6,100 nt of DNA from Polynucleobacter meluiroseus (GTDB lineage: Bacteria > Pseudomonadota > Gammaproteobacteria > Burkholderiales > Burkholderiaceae). Of the stretch, positions 1 through 5,953 are shown piece after piece; positions within the stretch are counted from its first letter, which is position 1; each line of letters starts with the position of its first letter. The translations under genes and the position numbers were made by a program. Where the stretch lies: contig CAMBJN010000090.1 in the NCBI GenBank assembly GCA_945867755.1, forward strand, positions 1-6,100, given 5' to 3'. The notes beneath the pieces were generated by a model. It had not been told where the DNA came from and ran no database searches. It was given only the letters and a program-made list of their open reading frames with translations.

Positions 1-304
1 CAACGCTTAAATTAAATGCAGTCTCATGCTGCTGGGGTAAGAATGCTCTTTTATAAGAAAGTTCTTGAACACTCATTTGCCTGAGTGGTTTTGATAAAAA
101 CTCGATATCTCCAAAATATTCATACAATCCAGACATGATTTGCAATAAAGTTGATTTACCAGCACCGCTTGGGCCCAGTATCGCTATGCGTTCATTGCTT
201 TTGATATCAATTGAGAATGGCCCAAGCGTATTTCTGCTCGCTTGCGCGTTTGAATATTTTGGGCTGAAGTCTTTTAAAGACAAGATAATTTGGTTTTCGG
301 TCAT
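1..304 (-). CDS. hmuV: Hemin ABC transporter ATP-binding protein, 5' part only (runs off left edge)
   Basis: This is the ATPase of the haem importer; it would bind the cytoplasmic face of HmuU and drive haem transfer into the cytoplasm by ATP hydrolysis. Only the first 101 codons are in the window. Translating the minus strand from the ATG at 304-302 gives an open frame to the edge. A perfect Walker A motif, GPSGAGKST, lies at residues 44-52, and a Q-loop (FLPQQ, residues 88-92) lies at the expected distance after it. The signature motif, Walker B and H-loop fall outside the window. The ATG overlaps the hmuU stop by one base (TAATG), and I see no good Shine-Dalgarno sequence before it, so translation is probably coupled to hmuU. 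ABC ATPase identity is certain. The specific HmuV call rests on the operon context and on the HmuV/BtuD-like RAFLPQ stretch. Confidence 0.93.
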   Translation of the reverse strand, partial: MTENQIILSLKDFSPKYSNAQASRNTLGPFSIDIKSNERIAILGPSGAGKSTLLQIMSGLYEYFGDIEFLSKPLRQMSVQELSYKRAFLPQQHETAFNLSV

Positions 305-1353
305 TAGATCAGGGCTTTGCGTTGTTTCGCTAATAGACTCAAGAAAAATGGCGCACCCAATAAGGCTGTGAATATCCCCACAGGTATTTCTGCAGGAGTG
401 GCCACTGTTCTGGCCAAGGTATCTGCTAATAGCAAGAGCAAGCCGCCGAGTAACATCGACAAAGGCAATACCTGTCGATGATCAGGACCTGCGATGGCCC
501 TGGCTATGTGAGGCGCAATCAAGCTGATGAATCCAATCATTCCACACCATGCAACCGCGCACGCACTCAAGAAAGCCACCATCAAAATAATGCGTTGACG
601 CAATTGCTTCAAGTTGATGCCGACCTGAGCTGCTACAGCCTCACCCAATGACAACGCATTGATTTGCAGTGTCAATCTTTGTGAACATAAGAATGCAATA
701 ACTAACACAAACATCATGAAGGAAAGAACCATCCAATTAGCTCCCGCCAATGAGCCCATGGTCCAAAAAGATAAGTTTCTTAATTGTTCGTCATTGGCAA
801 GGTAGCTTGATAACCCAATGAAAGCTGCGACCAAGGCGTTAATGGCAATACCAGTCAGCAACAGCCCCATCACTGATCCGGGCGTTAACCACCTGGCAAG
901 GCGATCTAATAGAAAGCAAATCCCAAGAGCTCCACAAAAGGCTGCAATGGGCAATGCCCAAACACGCAGGACTTCAGGCATTGCCCAATCCCAATTTCCA
1001 GAAAATACAATCGCGCCTGCTGCCGCTGCCGCGGCACCGCTGCTCACACCCAATAAACCAGGATCTGCCAGCGGATTACGAAATAATCCTTGCGTCAAAG
1101 CTCCTGCCAAACCAAGACTTGCGCCAATCGCAATGGAGAATAAAATTCTGGGTAAGCGCACCTGCCACAAAATATAGTTCTCTACGAGCTCATCATGAGT
1201 CGATAAACTTTGTAGATAGTTGATTTCAACTGGGCCAAGAGTTATAGCCGTTAATGCGATTGCTATCAATGCGATCAAACCAATGGCATACATCAATACA
1301 GTTTGATTGCTCATGAATTTGGAATACCCGTGCAAAGGTGCGCTCTGATGCAT
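304..1353 (-). CDS. hmuU: Hemin ABC transporter permease (FecCD family)
   Basis: This is the inner-membrane channel of the haem importer, expected to work as a homodimer with two HmuV ATPases and to receive haem from HmuT. The protein is about 349 residues, normal for the FecCD/BtuC family, and is rich in hydrophobic helices. Family hallmarks, numbered from the GTG at 1356, are RLPR (67-70) followed by a Gly/Ala-rich helix, RNPLADPGLLG (93-103), and near the C-terminus GMIGFISLIAPHIAR, GPDHR and a LLLLADTLAR helix. The start is ambiguous: the GTG at 1356-1354 and the ATG at 1353-1351 are adjacent codons, and both overlap the hmuT TGA. I chose the ATG, which forms a TGATG coupling junction. 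A later ATG (1314-1312) would remove a non-conserved polar N-terminus but has no visible ribosome site. A run of seven alanines follows the RNPLADP helix. Confidence 0.95.
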   Translation of the reverse strand: MHQSAPLHGYSKFMSNQTVLMYAIGLIALIAIALTAITLGPVEINYLQSLSTHDELVENYILWQVRLPRILFSIAIGASLGLAGALTQGLFRNPLADPGLLGVSSGAAAAAAGAIVFSGNWDWAMPEVLRVWALPIAAFCGALGICFLLDRLARWLTPGSVMGLLLTGIAINALVAAFIGLSSYLANDEQLRNLSFWTMGSLAGANWMVLSFMMFVLVIAFLCSQRLTLQINALSLGEAVAAQVGINLKQLRQRIILMVAFLSACAVAWCGMIGFISLIAPHIARAIAGPDHRQVLPLSMLLGGLLLLLADTLARTVATPAEIPVGIFTALLGAPFFLSLLAKQRKALI

Positions 1354-2306
1354 CACTTGATAGCGTGTATTTCTTTGGCAAGTGAATGAAGCATGCTGGG
1401 TAAACGAGGGCCAAAGCCTAAAAGATGATTGGCCTCACGAGAATAAATCTGCCGATGTCTGGCAGCCGGTGTCTGAATTACCCCTGGTAAACGCAAGATC
1501 CCCTGCATACCACCCTGAGCTTGCAGCCCTTGGTCTGTCAATAGAATAATGTTTGCTTGGCCAGCAATCACGCTCTCTGGGTTGAGCGGCTTGTAGCCTT
1601 GCACTGTCTTGAATGCATTATCAAGATGGAGGTAATTTATGATGGCATGGGCACTCGTGCTGTGCCCTGCCACCATGATTTGCTGTGGACTGTGTGCCAT
1701 GATGAACATGGCCTTTAACTGCTGGCTGGGGGCTTTCTTTTTATTGAGGTTTTCATTTTTACCAATCATGGCGTGATTGATATCTTGTTGGTATTGTTGC
1801 CACTCATGATTGATTTCTTTGATTAGCCTCTCTGCTTGCCCTTCTGCCCCCAACAAGAAACCAATGGCCCTGATTCGATCAATCAAGCCTTCATAACGAT
1901 GATCCGCTTTCAATACCTTGACCTGAACTCCAGCGTGGCTGATTTGCCGCAATACTTGCGGAGGTCCAGCATCTTCAGTGACCAAGAGGAGTTGTGGTCG
2001 CATACTCAATACACCTTCTAAAGAGAGTGTTCTGGCGTATCCCACGCTGGGTAATTTTTTGGTGGCCATGGGGTATGTGGATGTGGTATCAATGGCAATC
2101 AGATGCTCTTGAAGATTTAAGGCATAGATGATTTCTGTTAAAGATCCGCCCACACAGACCAAGCGCTTCAATACAGTTGCCTTTGGTTTAGCCCAACTTG
2201 GTGTGGCAAATAGCCAACTACTGATAGCAGTGGCCGCTGCTGCCTTGGCGGCAGGAGCGCAGATGTTTTGGAGCAGTTGTCGACGCTCAAGAATCACTGG
2301 ATGCAT
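1353..2306 (-). CDS. hmuT: Periplasmic hemin-binding protein of the ABC importer
   Basis: This is the substrate-binding protein that carries haem from the outer-membrane receptor to HmuU. It has 317 residues, typical for HmuT/PhuT/ShuT. An N-terminal export signal occupies about residues 1-39, probably cleaved after PSWA. It begins with ERRQLLQ (residues 7-13), which resembles a twin-arginine signal. The mature domain starts with KRLVCVGGSLTEIIYAL, a class III binding-protein opening, then LPSVGYARTLSLEGVLS, whose Tyr90 is the position that ligates haem iron in PhuT/ShuT relatives (family knowledge, assigned by motif). The later GYKPLNPESV and LLGFGPR motifs also fit HmuT. A Lys/Asn-rich stretch near residues 180-195 looks like an insertion in a surface loop. 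The gene overlaps the end of hmuS by 13 bp and has its own SD-like GAGAAG four bases before the ATG. Its TGA overlaps the hmuU start. Confidence 0.95.
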   Translation of the reverse strand: MHPVILERRQLLQNICAPAAKAAAATAISSWLFATPSWAKPKATVLKRLVCVGGSLTEIIYALNLQEHLIAIDTTSTYPMATKKLPSVGYARTLSLEGVLSMRPQLLLVTEDAGPPQVLRQISHAGVQVKVLKADHRYEGLIDRIRAIGFLLGAEGQAERLIKEINHEWQQYQQDINHAMIGKNENLNKKKAPSQQLKAMFIMAHSPQQIMVAGHSTSAHAIINYLHLDNAFKTVQGYKPLNPESVIAGQANIILLTDQGLQAQGGMQGILRLPGVIQTPAARHRQIYSREANHLLGFGPRLPSMLHSLAKEIHAIK

Positions 2307-3373
2307 GGCTCTTCTCTATCTAAAAATTCGTTAACCATGTTGCGCCAAGATTCCAGCTCAGGAGTGCCGGGCTTTCTTTCACCAAAGAACATAGCAATCG
2401 CCTGACCTTCAGAATCAAATAACTCGAGGGATGTGACGATGCCATCATCTGTGGGTTTTCTGACGACCCACGTGTCATAAATATTATCTTCTCGTAAATG
2501 AAGATTGAAGTTTTTATCCAGGATATTGAGCCAAGGGTCTAGCATCACAACCCTGGATATTGGTCCTGTGTGTATTTGTATGACTCCTCGGTTGGCCACA
2601 AACACCATGATGGGGATCTGCTTGATGGCCACCTTTCTCAATAACTCTCTCGTGAACTGAAGCGGAACTCTTTGGGCATACCCCTCAGGGGCAAAGCGCA
2701 AGGCTTGGATTCTGCTGAGCTTGTATTGTTTGATTAGGTCATAGAACTGATGGGTATCAGTCATGCCTAACCATTCTTTCTGAAAGCTCATTAAATCAAT
2801 GTCGCTATCAATCAAAGGACGTTGATTGATCTTAGGGGCTTGTATCTCAATCTTGGGGCTTTGATCCTTTGATTGGTATTTTTCAATGATGTGTTCATAG
2901 GCAAAGATGTCACTGCTCTCTGTCATGATGATCTTGTGCAGAGCATTGCCATGACAATCAAAAAACTGCAGGCTGCGACGACAATCCAAGTAGTGGTTTT
3001 CAATCACAGCAAAGCCATGGGCCCATTCTTTGTAAAAAATTCTTAAATCAATTTCCTTACCTAAGAGCAAGTCAAGGTCTTGGCCTGTTGGAAGGCTGTA
3101 CTGCCCTACCTTCTCGTGCACACAGGATTCATTCCTGGTCAGCGCCATGACTTCACCCAAAGAATGAGCCCCAGCAATGATGGAGGCCCAATCAGGCTCT
3201 AAGCGAATTGCCCTGAAATTACTGTCTGTTTTAGAAGCATCAACGCCTAAGTGAGCAACCAGTAGTTCAGCCTCAGAGATACCCATGGAATGAGCCACCT
3301 CTCTGTGCCTTACTTTACTTTTGAAACGTTGATTGATGAGTCCCTGCTGAATTTCTTGAATAGATAAAGTCAT
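2294..3373 (-). CDS. hmuS: Cytoplasmic hemin-degrading / haem-trafficking protein, HmuS/HemS family
   Basis: Proteins of this family bind imported haem in the cytoplasm. Depending on the member they degrade it, deliver it to a haem oxygenase, or act as a chaperone; the sequence alone does not decide which. The 359 residues match the usual two-repeat architecture. The N-terminal half holds VMALTRNESCVHEKVGQY (75-92). The C-terminal half is strongly family-like: WLGMTDTHQF (201-210), NRGVIQIHTG (261-270), LDPWLNILDKNFNLHLRED (278-296), RKPTDDGIVTSLELFD (305-320) and FGERKPGTPE (330-339). His208 in TDTHQF lies where the haem-ligand His of PhuS/HemS/ChuS is expected. No signal peptide or membrane segment is visible, which fits a cytoplasmic protein. 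The ATG at 3373-3371 is preceded by GGAA at 3381-3378. The gene follows hmuR after 131 bp and overlaps hmuT by 13 bp. Confidence 0.95.
   Translation of the reverse strand: MTLSIQEIQQGLINQRFKSKVRHREVAHSMGISEAELLVAHLGVDASKTDSNFRAIRLEPDWASIIAGAHSLGEVMALTRNESCVHEKVGQYSLPTGQDLDLLLGKEIDLRIFYKEWAHGFAVIENHYLDCRRSLQFFDCHGNALHKIIMTESSDIFAYEHIIEKYQSKDQSPKIEIQAPKINQRPLIDSDIDLMSFQKEWLGMTDTHQFYDLIKQYKLSRIQALRFAPEGYAQRVPLQFTRELLRKVAIKQIPIMVFVANRGVIQIHTGPISRVVMLDPWLNILDKNFNLHLREDNIYDTWVVRKPTDDGIVTSLELFDSEGQAIAMFFGERKPGTPELESWRNMVNEFLDREEPCIQ
2311..2316 (-). promoter_or_regulatory. Ribosome binding site of hmuT inside the hmuS 3' end
   Basis: The coding strand has GAGAAG, then AGCC, then the hmuT ATG at 2306. 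The site lies within the last codons of hmuS. It fixes the hmuT start at a position that yields the full export signal, and it allows both independent and coupled initiation, unlike the hmuU and hmuV starts, where I see no comparable site. Confidence 0.6.
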
Positions 3374-3397
3374 ATGTTTCCATGATTTAAGTTAGTG

Positions 3398-3441
3398 GCT
3401 GGCTAGATCTATCTTGAAAATCTTGGCTTGCTATGACGAAT
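3398..3441 (-). repeat. Duplicated leader element, copy 2 (upstream of hmuS)
   Basis: On the coding strand this reads ATTCG (3441-3437), three bases, TAGCAAGC (3433-3426), 16 bases, then GATCTAGCCAGC (3409-3398), ending 24 bases before the hmuS ATG. All 25 block bases are identical to copy 1, while the spacer between the second and third blocks is seven bases longer. The TAGC-type octamers here start 28 bp apart. Identity limited to blocks in otherwise diverged non-coding DNA suggests selection or a fairly recent duplication. I found no Fur box or convincing promoter just upstream of this copy. Confidence 0.7.
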
Positions 3442-3504
3442 GGATTTTCTTGCTGATTACCTGTTAATTTTTGTCTTTTATTTTTCTTGTTATTTTTTTC
3501 TTAT

Positions 3505-5781
3505 TTACTGAAACTCATAGTTCATGCTGACGAAGAAGTTTCTACCTGGTGAGGTGTGATAGTCGCTCACAGCAGTGCTACCGGTGTGAGTTAAACCAGA
3601 CGATGAGATATTGGCCCAATCAATGTAATTTTTATCGAACAGATTGTTGATGCCAGCATGGAGATTGAGTTGTTTATTGGCTTTGTATTGACCACGGGCA
3701 TTGATGATGGTGTAAGAGCTTGGGGCATAGGTGTTGGCAGTTGCGCCAGCAATGTCTTCTTGTTTTTTGGCCCCCACGTATTTGAGTGTGGTGGCTGCAC
3801 CCCAAGTGCCTTGGTGGTAGTCCGCTGAAAGAATGATTCTTTCTGGTTGCACGGTGTTGATCGCTTGATCAACTCCAGCAAGGGTTGTTTCTGAACCACT
3901 GGTTCGCACGTAACCAGCTTTGAATAACCACTGAGGATTGTGACGGTACTCAAGTCTTAAATCCATGCCCTGAATGCTGGCCTTGGGTGCATTTTGATAC
4001 TGATAGCACTGCACAAGCCCACATGTGGCCATACCATTCGGGGTGGTTCCAGAGCTGAAGGTGTATTGGCTGATGAAATCATCATAAGAGTTATCAAAGT
4101 AACTGATGGCGTATTTAAACTTTTGTATAGATCCTTTGATGCCTACCTCTTTCGCAAGCACTCTTTCAGGATTGAGGTTTGCATTGGGTATGTAGGCATA
4201 GCCATGGGCTTGGTTGGTGAATGAAGCGGATATTTCTTCTGCTGCAGGCGCTCTAAATCCTTTACCAATGTTCATGAATGGCATGGCTGCCTGCTCTTGA
4301 GTCCAAATAGCTCCCAATGAAGGTGACCAGGCTTGGTCATTTTTGTTGATGACCGATGAACCGATGCTCCAGCGATCAAAGCGCATCGCAGGAATTAGAT
4401 TGAGGTGTCCGATGCTCAAGTCATCTTGGAAATAAACGCCCACCATGTCTTGTTTGGTTTTGGGTATATAGCTTTCAGGGGTGCTGACATCCCCACTTCT
4501 GTTGAGCTCTTGCTTGACCCAAGACTCCGATAGATCCAGGCCGTACGTTATCTGATGTGCGATCTTGGTATCGGCACCCTTGCCTTGGGAGATGCTTTTG
4601 GATCCTTGCAAGTTAAAACCATAAGCGTCATTAGTTACTTTGTTGTCACGTGCTCTGTTGTAGGTGCTCGGCAAATAACGATTGGTCTGAGATGTGCCTG
4701 TTTGCCAGACCGCTTGATGAGCATTCGTTTGTTGATACCAAAGCTTGCTGTTAATCACATCGGCTAATTGACTGTTCAGATGGTATTGATGATCGATAGA
4801 CAGTCTGGTTCTATCAATATGGTCTTGGCCAACATCACTGTAGATGCCTGCACCAATAGCATTTAAATTATTGGTATCAATTTTCTTTTTAGAGTCTTCC
4901 AAGGTGAATTTAAGTTCATTACCGCCATGGAGTTCTTTAACAAACTTAGCCAATGCATAGGTGTTGTGCGTATCCATAGGATTGGCTTTGGTTCTGCTGC
5001 TGCCTGAACTGTTATTCACACCTTGTGTTTCTGTCTCATGACCAAGACTCAATGAGCCCAAGATCACTGCAGACCAATCATCACCCTGCAGAGCATGCGT
5101 CAAAACCCCTTTGGATGTTTGTGATGTATCGAAATAGGATGCAGCGACTGAAGTTGCAGAAGTTTTAGGGTTTAGAGAATTTGGAAAATTACTGTGTTGA
5201 TGATGAAGTATGTCTTGAGGCTCAATGGTATTAAAGAGCACTGTGCCCGCAACACCATCGCTGCCGTAGAGCGCTGAAGACGCGCCACGCAGTACTTGCA
5301 CGCTGCTCACTCCGTCCACATCTAAATAATCACCACGAGCAGCTGAGTGACTACCAAAGCCAAAGGAGTATGGTAGTTTGATGCCATCGACCATCAGGTT
5401 GAGACGATTACCCTCCAAGCCCCTGATGTTGATGCTTTCGTTAGAACCTTTTCGATTACTCGCCCCACTCACACTGTTACCAGTACGGATGGTTTGTTTT
5501 ACATCAACATCTAATTCTTCAGAAAATAAATCTTTGATATTTTTAACCCCACGACGGTCCATGTCATCTTTGGTGATGGTTGAGATAGTGGCGGGAGTTT
5601 CTAAGTTTGATTTCTCACCGCGGGTAGCCAAGACATTGACTGTGTCCAAGCTTCCTTGGTGAGCACTTGTTTGGTGAGCATAGAGAGTGCATAGTAAGGT
5701 AGCAAAAGTAGCAACTCTAGCAATAGGTTTGCGCGCTGAGGAGTATTGAGGTTTTGGTCGTGAGAGTTTTTTAAGCAACAT
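3505..5781 (-). CDS. hmuR: TonB-dependent outer-membrane haem/haemoglobin receptor
   Basis: This receptor imports haem across the outer membrane using energy from TonB-ExbBD, which are not encoded here. It has 758 residues. A basic N-region (1-22) and hydrophobic core lead to a signal peptidase site near TSA/HQ (residues 38-42). A TonB-box-like SLDTVNVLATR follows at 44-54. The plug carries INIRGLEGNRLNLMVDG (117-133) and VQVLRGASSALYGSDGVAG (161-179). The barrel includes the haem-receptor FRAP box (509-512) and an NPNL-like NANLNPE (533-539) with His526 between them, as in HemR/HmuR/BhuR receptors; plug His145 is a second candidate haem ligand. The C-terminus ends NYEFQ, one residue past the usual final aromatic. 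Possible extras are a HHQH cluster (193-196) and a close Cys pair (587, 592). The ATG at 5781 has the SD AAAAGGG eight bases upstream. Ligand choice between free haem and haemoprotein is not resolved. Confidence 0.96.
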   Translation of the reverse strand: MLLKKLSRPKPQYSSARKPIARVATFATLLCTLYAHQTSAHQGSLDTVNVLATRGEKSNLETPATISTITKDDMDRRGVKNIKDLFSEELDVDVKQTIRTGNSVSGASNRKGSNESINIRGLEGNRLNLMVDGIKLPYSFGFGSHSAARGDYLDVDGVSSVQVLRGASSALYGSDGVAGTVLFNTIEPQDILHHQHSNFPNSLNPKTSATSVAASYFDTSQTSKGVLTHALQGDDWSAVILGSLSLGHETETQGVNNSSGSSRTKANPMDTHNTYALAKFVKELHGGNELKFTLEDSKKKIDTNNLNAIGAGIYSDVGQDHIDRTRLSIDHQYHLNSQLADVINSKLWYQQTNAHQAVWQTGTSQTNRYLPSTYNRARDNKVTNDAYGFNLQGSKSISQGKGADTKIAHQITYGLDLSESWVKQELNRSGDVSTPESYIPKTKQDMVGVYFQDDLSIGHLNLIPAMRFDRWSIGSSVINKNDQAWSPSLGAIWTQEQAAMPFMNIGKGFRAPAAEEISASFTNQAHGYAYIPNANLNPERVLAKEVGIKGSIQKFKYAISYFDNSYDDFISQYTFSSGTTPNGMATCGLVQCYQYQNAPKASIQGMDLRLEYRHNPQWLFKAGYVRTSGSETTLAGVDQAINTVQPERIILSADYHQGTWGAATTLKYVGAKKQEDIAGATANTYAPSSYTIINARGQYKANKQLNLHAGINNLFDKNYIDWANISSSGLTHTGSTAVSDYHTSPGRNFFVSMNYEFQ

Positions 5782-5788
5782 GAAATAG

Positions 5789-5795
5789 CCCTTTT
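5789..5795 (-). promoter_or_regulatory. Ribosome binding site of hmuR
   Basis: The coding strand reads AAAAGGG, followed by seven bases and the ATG at 5781. This is the best Shine-Dalgarno match near the start of the frame, and it supports the 758-residue start with its complete signal peptide. Confidence 0.65.
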
Positions 5796-5831
5796 AAGTG
5801 ATTCTTTAGCTAATAAATGAGCTTTTACTTA

Positions 5832-5868
5832 GCTGGCTAGATCAAGAGATTTGCTTGCTACTTCGAAT
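5832..5868 (-). repeat. Duplicated leader element, copy 1 (upstream of hmuR)
   Basis: On the coding strand this stretch reads ATTCG (5868-5864), three bases, TAGCAAGC (5860-5853), nine bases, then GATCTAGCCAGC (5843-5832). The same three blocks occur in the same order and orientation upstream of hmuS. Two of the blocks carry near-identical octamers, TAGCAAGC and TAGCCAGC, as direct repeats 21 bp apart. The element begins close to the predicted transcription start and ends 50 bases before the hmuR ATG, so it would lie in the mRNA leader. I do not recognise it as a known riboswitch or operator. Confidence 0.7.
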
Positions 5869-5877
5869 AAGAACTAT

Positions 5878-5905
5878 ATCATAAATGATAATCATTCTTA
5901 TTAAT
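5878..5905 (-). promoter_or_regulatory. Candidate sigma-70 promoter of hmuR
   Basis: On the minus strand, TTAATA (5905-5900) could be the -35 element (4 of 6 matches) and TATGAT (5883-5878) the -10 element (5 of 6), with a 16-bp spacer filled almost exactly by the Fur box. Transcription would start near 5871 and give a leader of about 90 nt. An overlapping TATAGT (5878-5873) is an alternative -10. The region is AT-rich, so chance matches are likely; the coincidence with the Fur site is the main support. Confidence 0.45.
5881..5899 (-). promoter_or_regulatory. Fur box upstream of hmuR
   Basis: The 19-bp site matches the classical Fur consensus GATAATGATAATCATTATC at 14 of 19 positions by hand count, with the central 12 bases (ATGATAATCATT) exact. 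Within it, 5884-5896 is a perfect 6-1-6 inverted repeat, AATGAT-A-ATCATT. It sits about 100 bp upstream of the hmuR ATG, inside the likely promoter, so iron-loaded Fur would block RNA polymerase and iron starvation would open the operon. Fur control of haem uptake operons is well established in proteobacteria; its action here is inferred. Confidence 0.85.
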
Positions 5906-5928
5906 GAACTACTAATTGAAGGGTTTTT

Positions 5929-5945
5929 AGTGACTCTCTGTCACT
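5929..5945. other. Short perfect hairpin / dyad between the PagP-like gene and the hmuR promoter
   Basis: AGTGAC, a five-base loop TCTCT, then GTCACT form a perfect 6-bp inverted repeat, starting eight bases past the stop of the PagP-like gene. In the transcript of that gene the stem is followed by TAAAAACCC, not a U-run, so it is not a canonical Rho-independent terminator. It could be a weak transcript-end stem or a dyad operator about 30 bp upstream of the Fur box. Confidence 0.35.
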
Positions 5946-5953
5946 TCTAACAA

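Noticed and set aside
135..371. Plus-strand open frame of 78 codons across the hmuV-hmuU junction
   Set aside because: It is antisense to the Walker A region of hmuV and the end of hmuU and shows no protein features of its own.
818..1177. Plus-strand open frames of 119 and 89 codons inside hmuU (818-1177 and 954-1223)
   Set aside because: They lie antisense to a strongly conserved permease, have low-complexity peptides with no recognisable motif, and have no convincing ribosome site.
2248..2265. Cys16 in the HmuT signal, considered as a lipoprotein attachment site
   Set aside because: The preceding residues LLQNIC do not fit a lipobox, and the Cys comes before the hydrophobic core and not after it.
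3461..3504. T-rich plus-strand run considered as a Rho-independent terminator
   Set aside because: No GC-rich stem precedes it on the plus strand, and no plus-strand gene ends there. On the coding strand it is A-rich, so it cannot serve as a U-tract for hmuR.
3591..3953. Minus-strand open frame of 120 codons inside hmuR in another frame
   Set aside because: It is fully contained in the conserved barrel coding region, and its peptide shows no domain or signal; it is an out-of-frame shadow.
5378..5662. Plus-strand open frame of 94 codons opposite the hmuR plug domain
   Set aside because: It is antisense to the most conserved part of the receptor, and its Leu/Ser/Arg-rich peptide is typical of a reverse-frame artefact.
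5786..5839. Pairing of TAGCC in leader copy 1 with GGCTA next to the hmuR Shine-Dalgarno site, considered as a translation switch
   Set aside because: Only five base pairs form with no extension on either side, and the hmuS leader has no equivalent partner near its ribosome site, so chance explains it.
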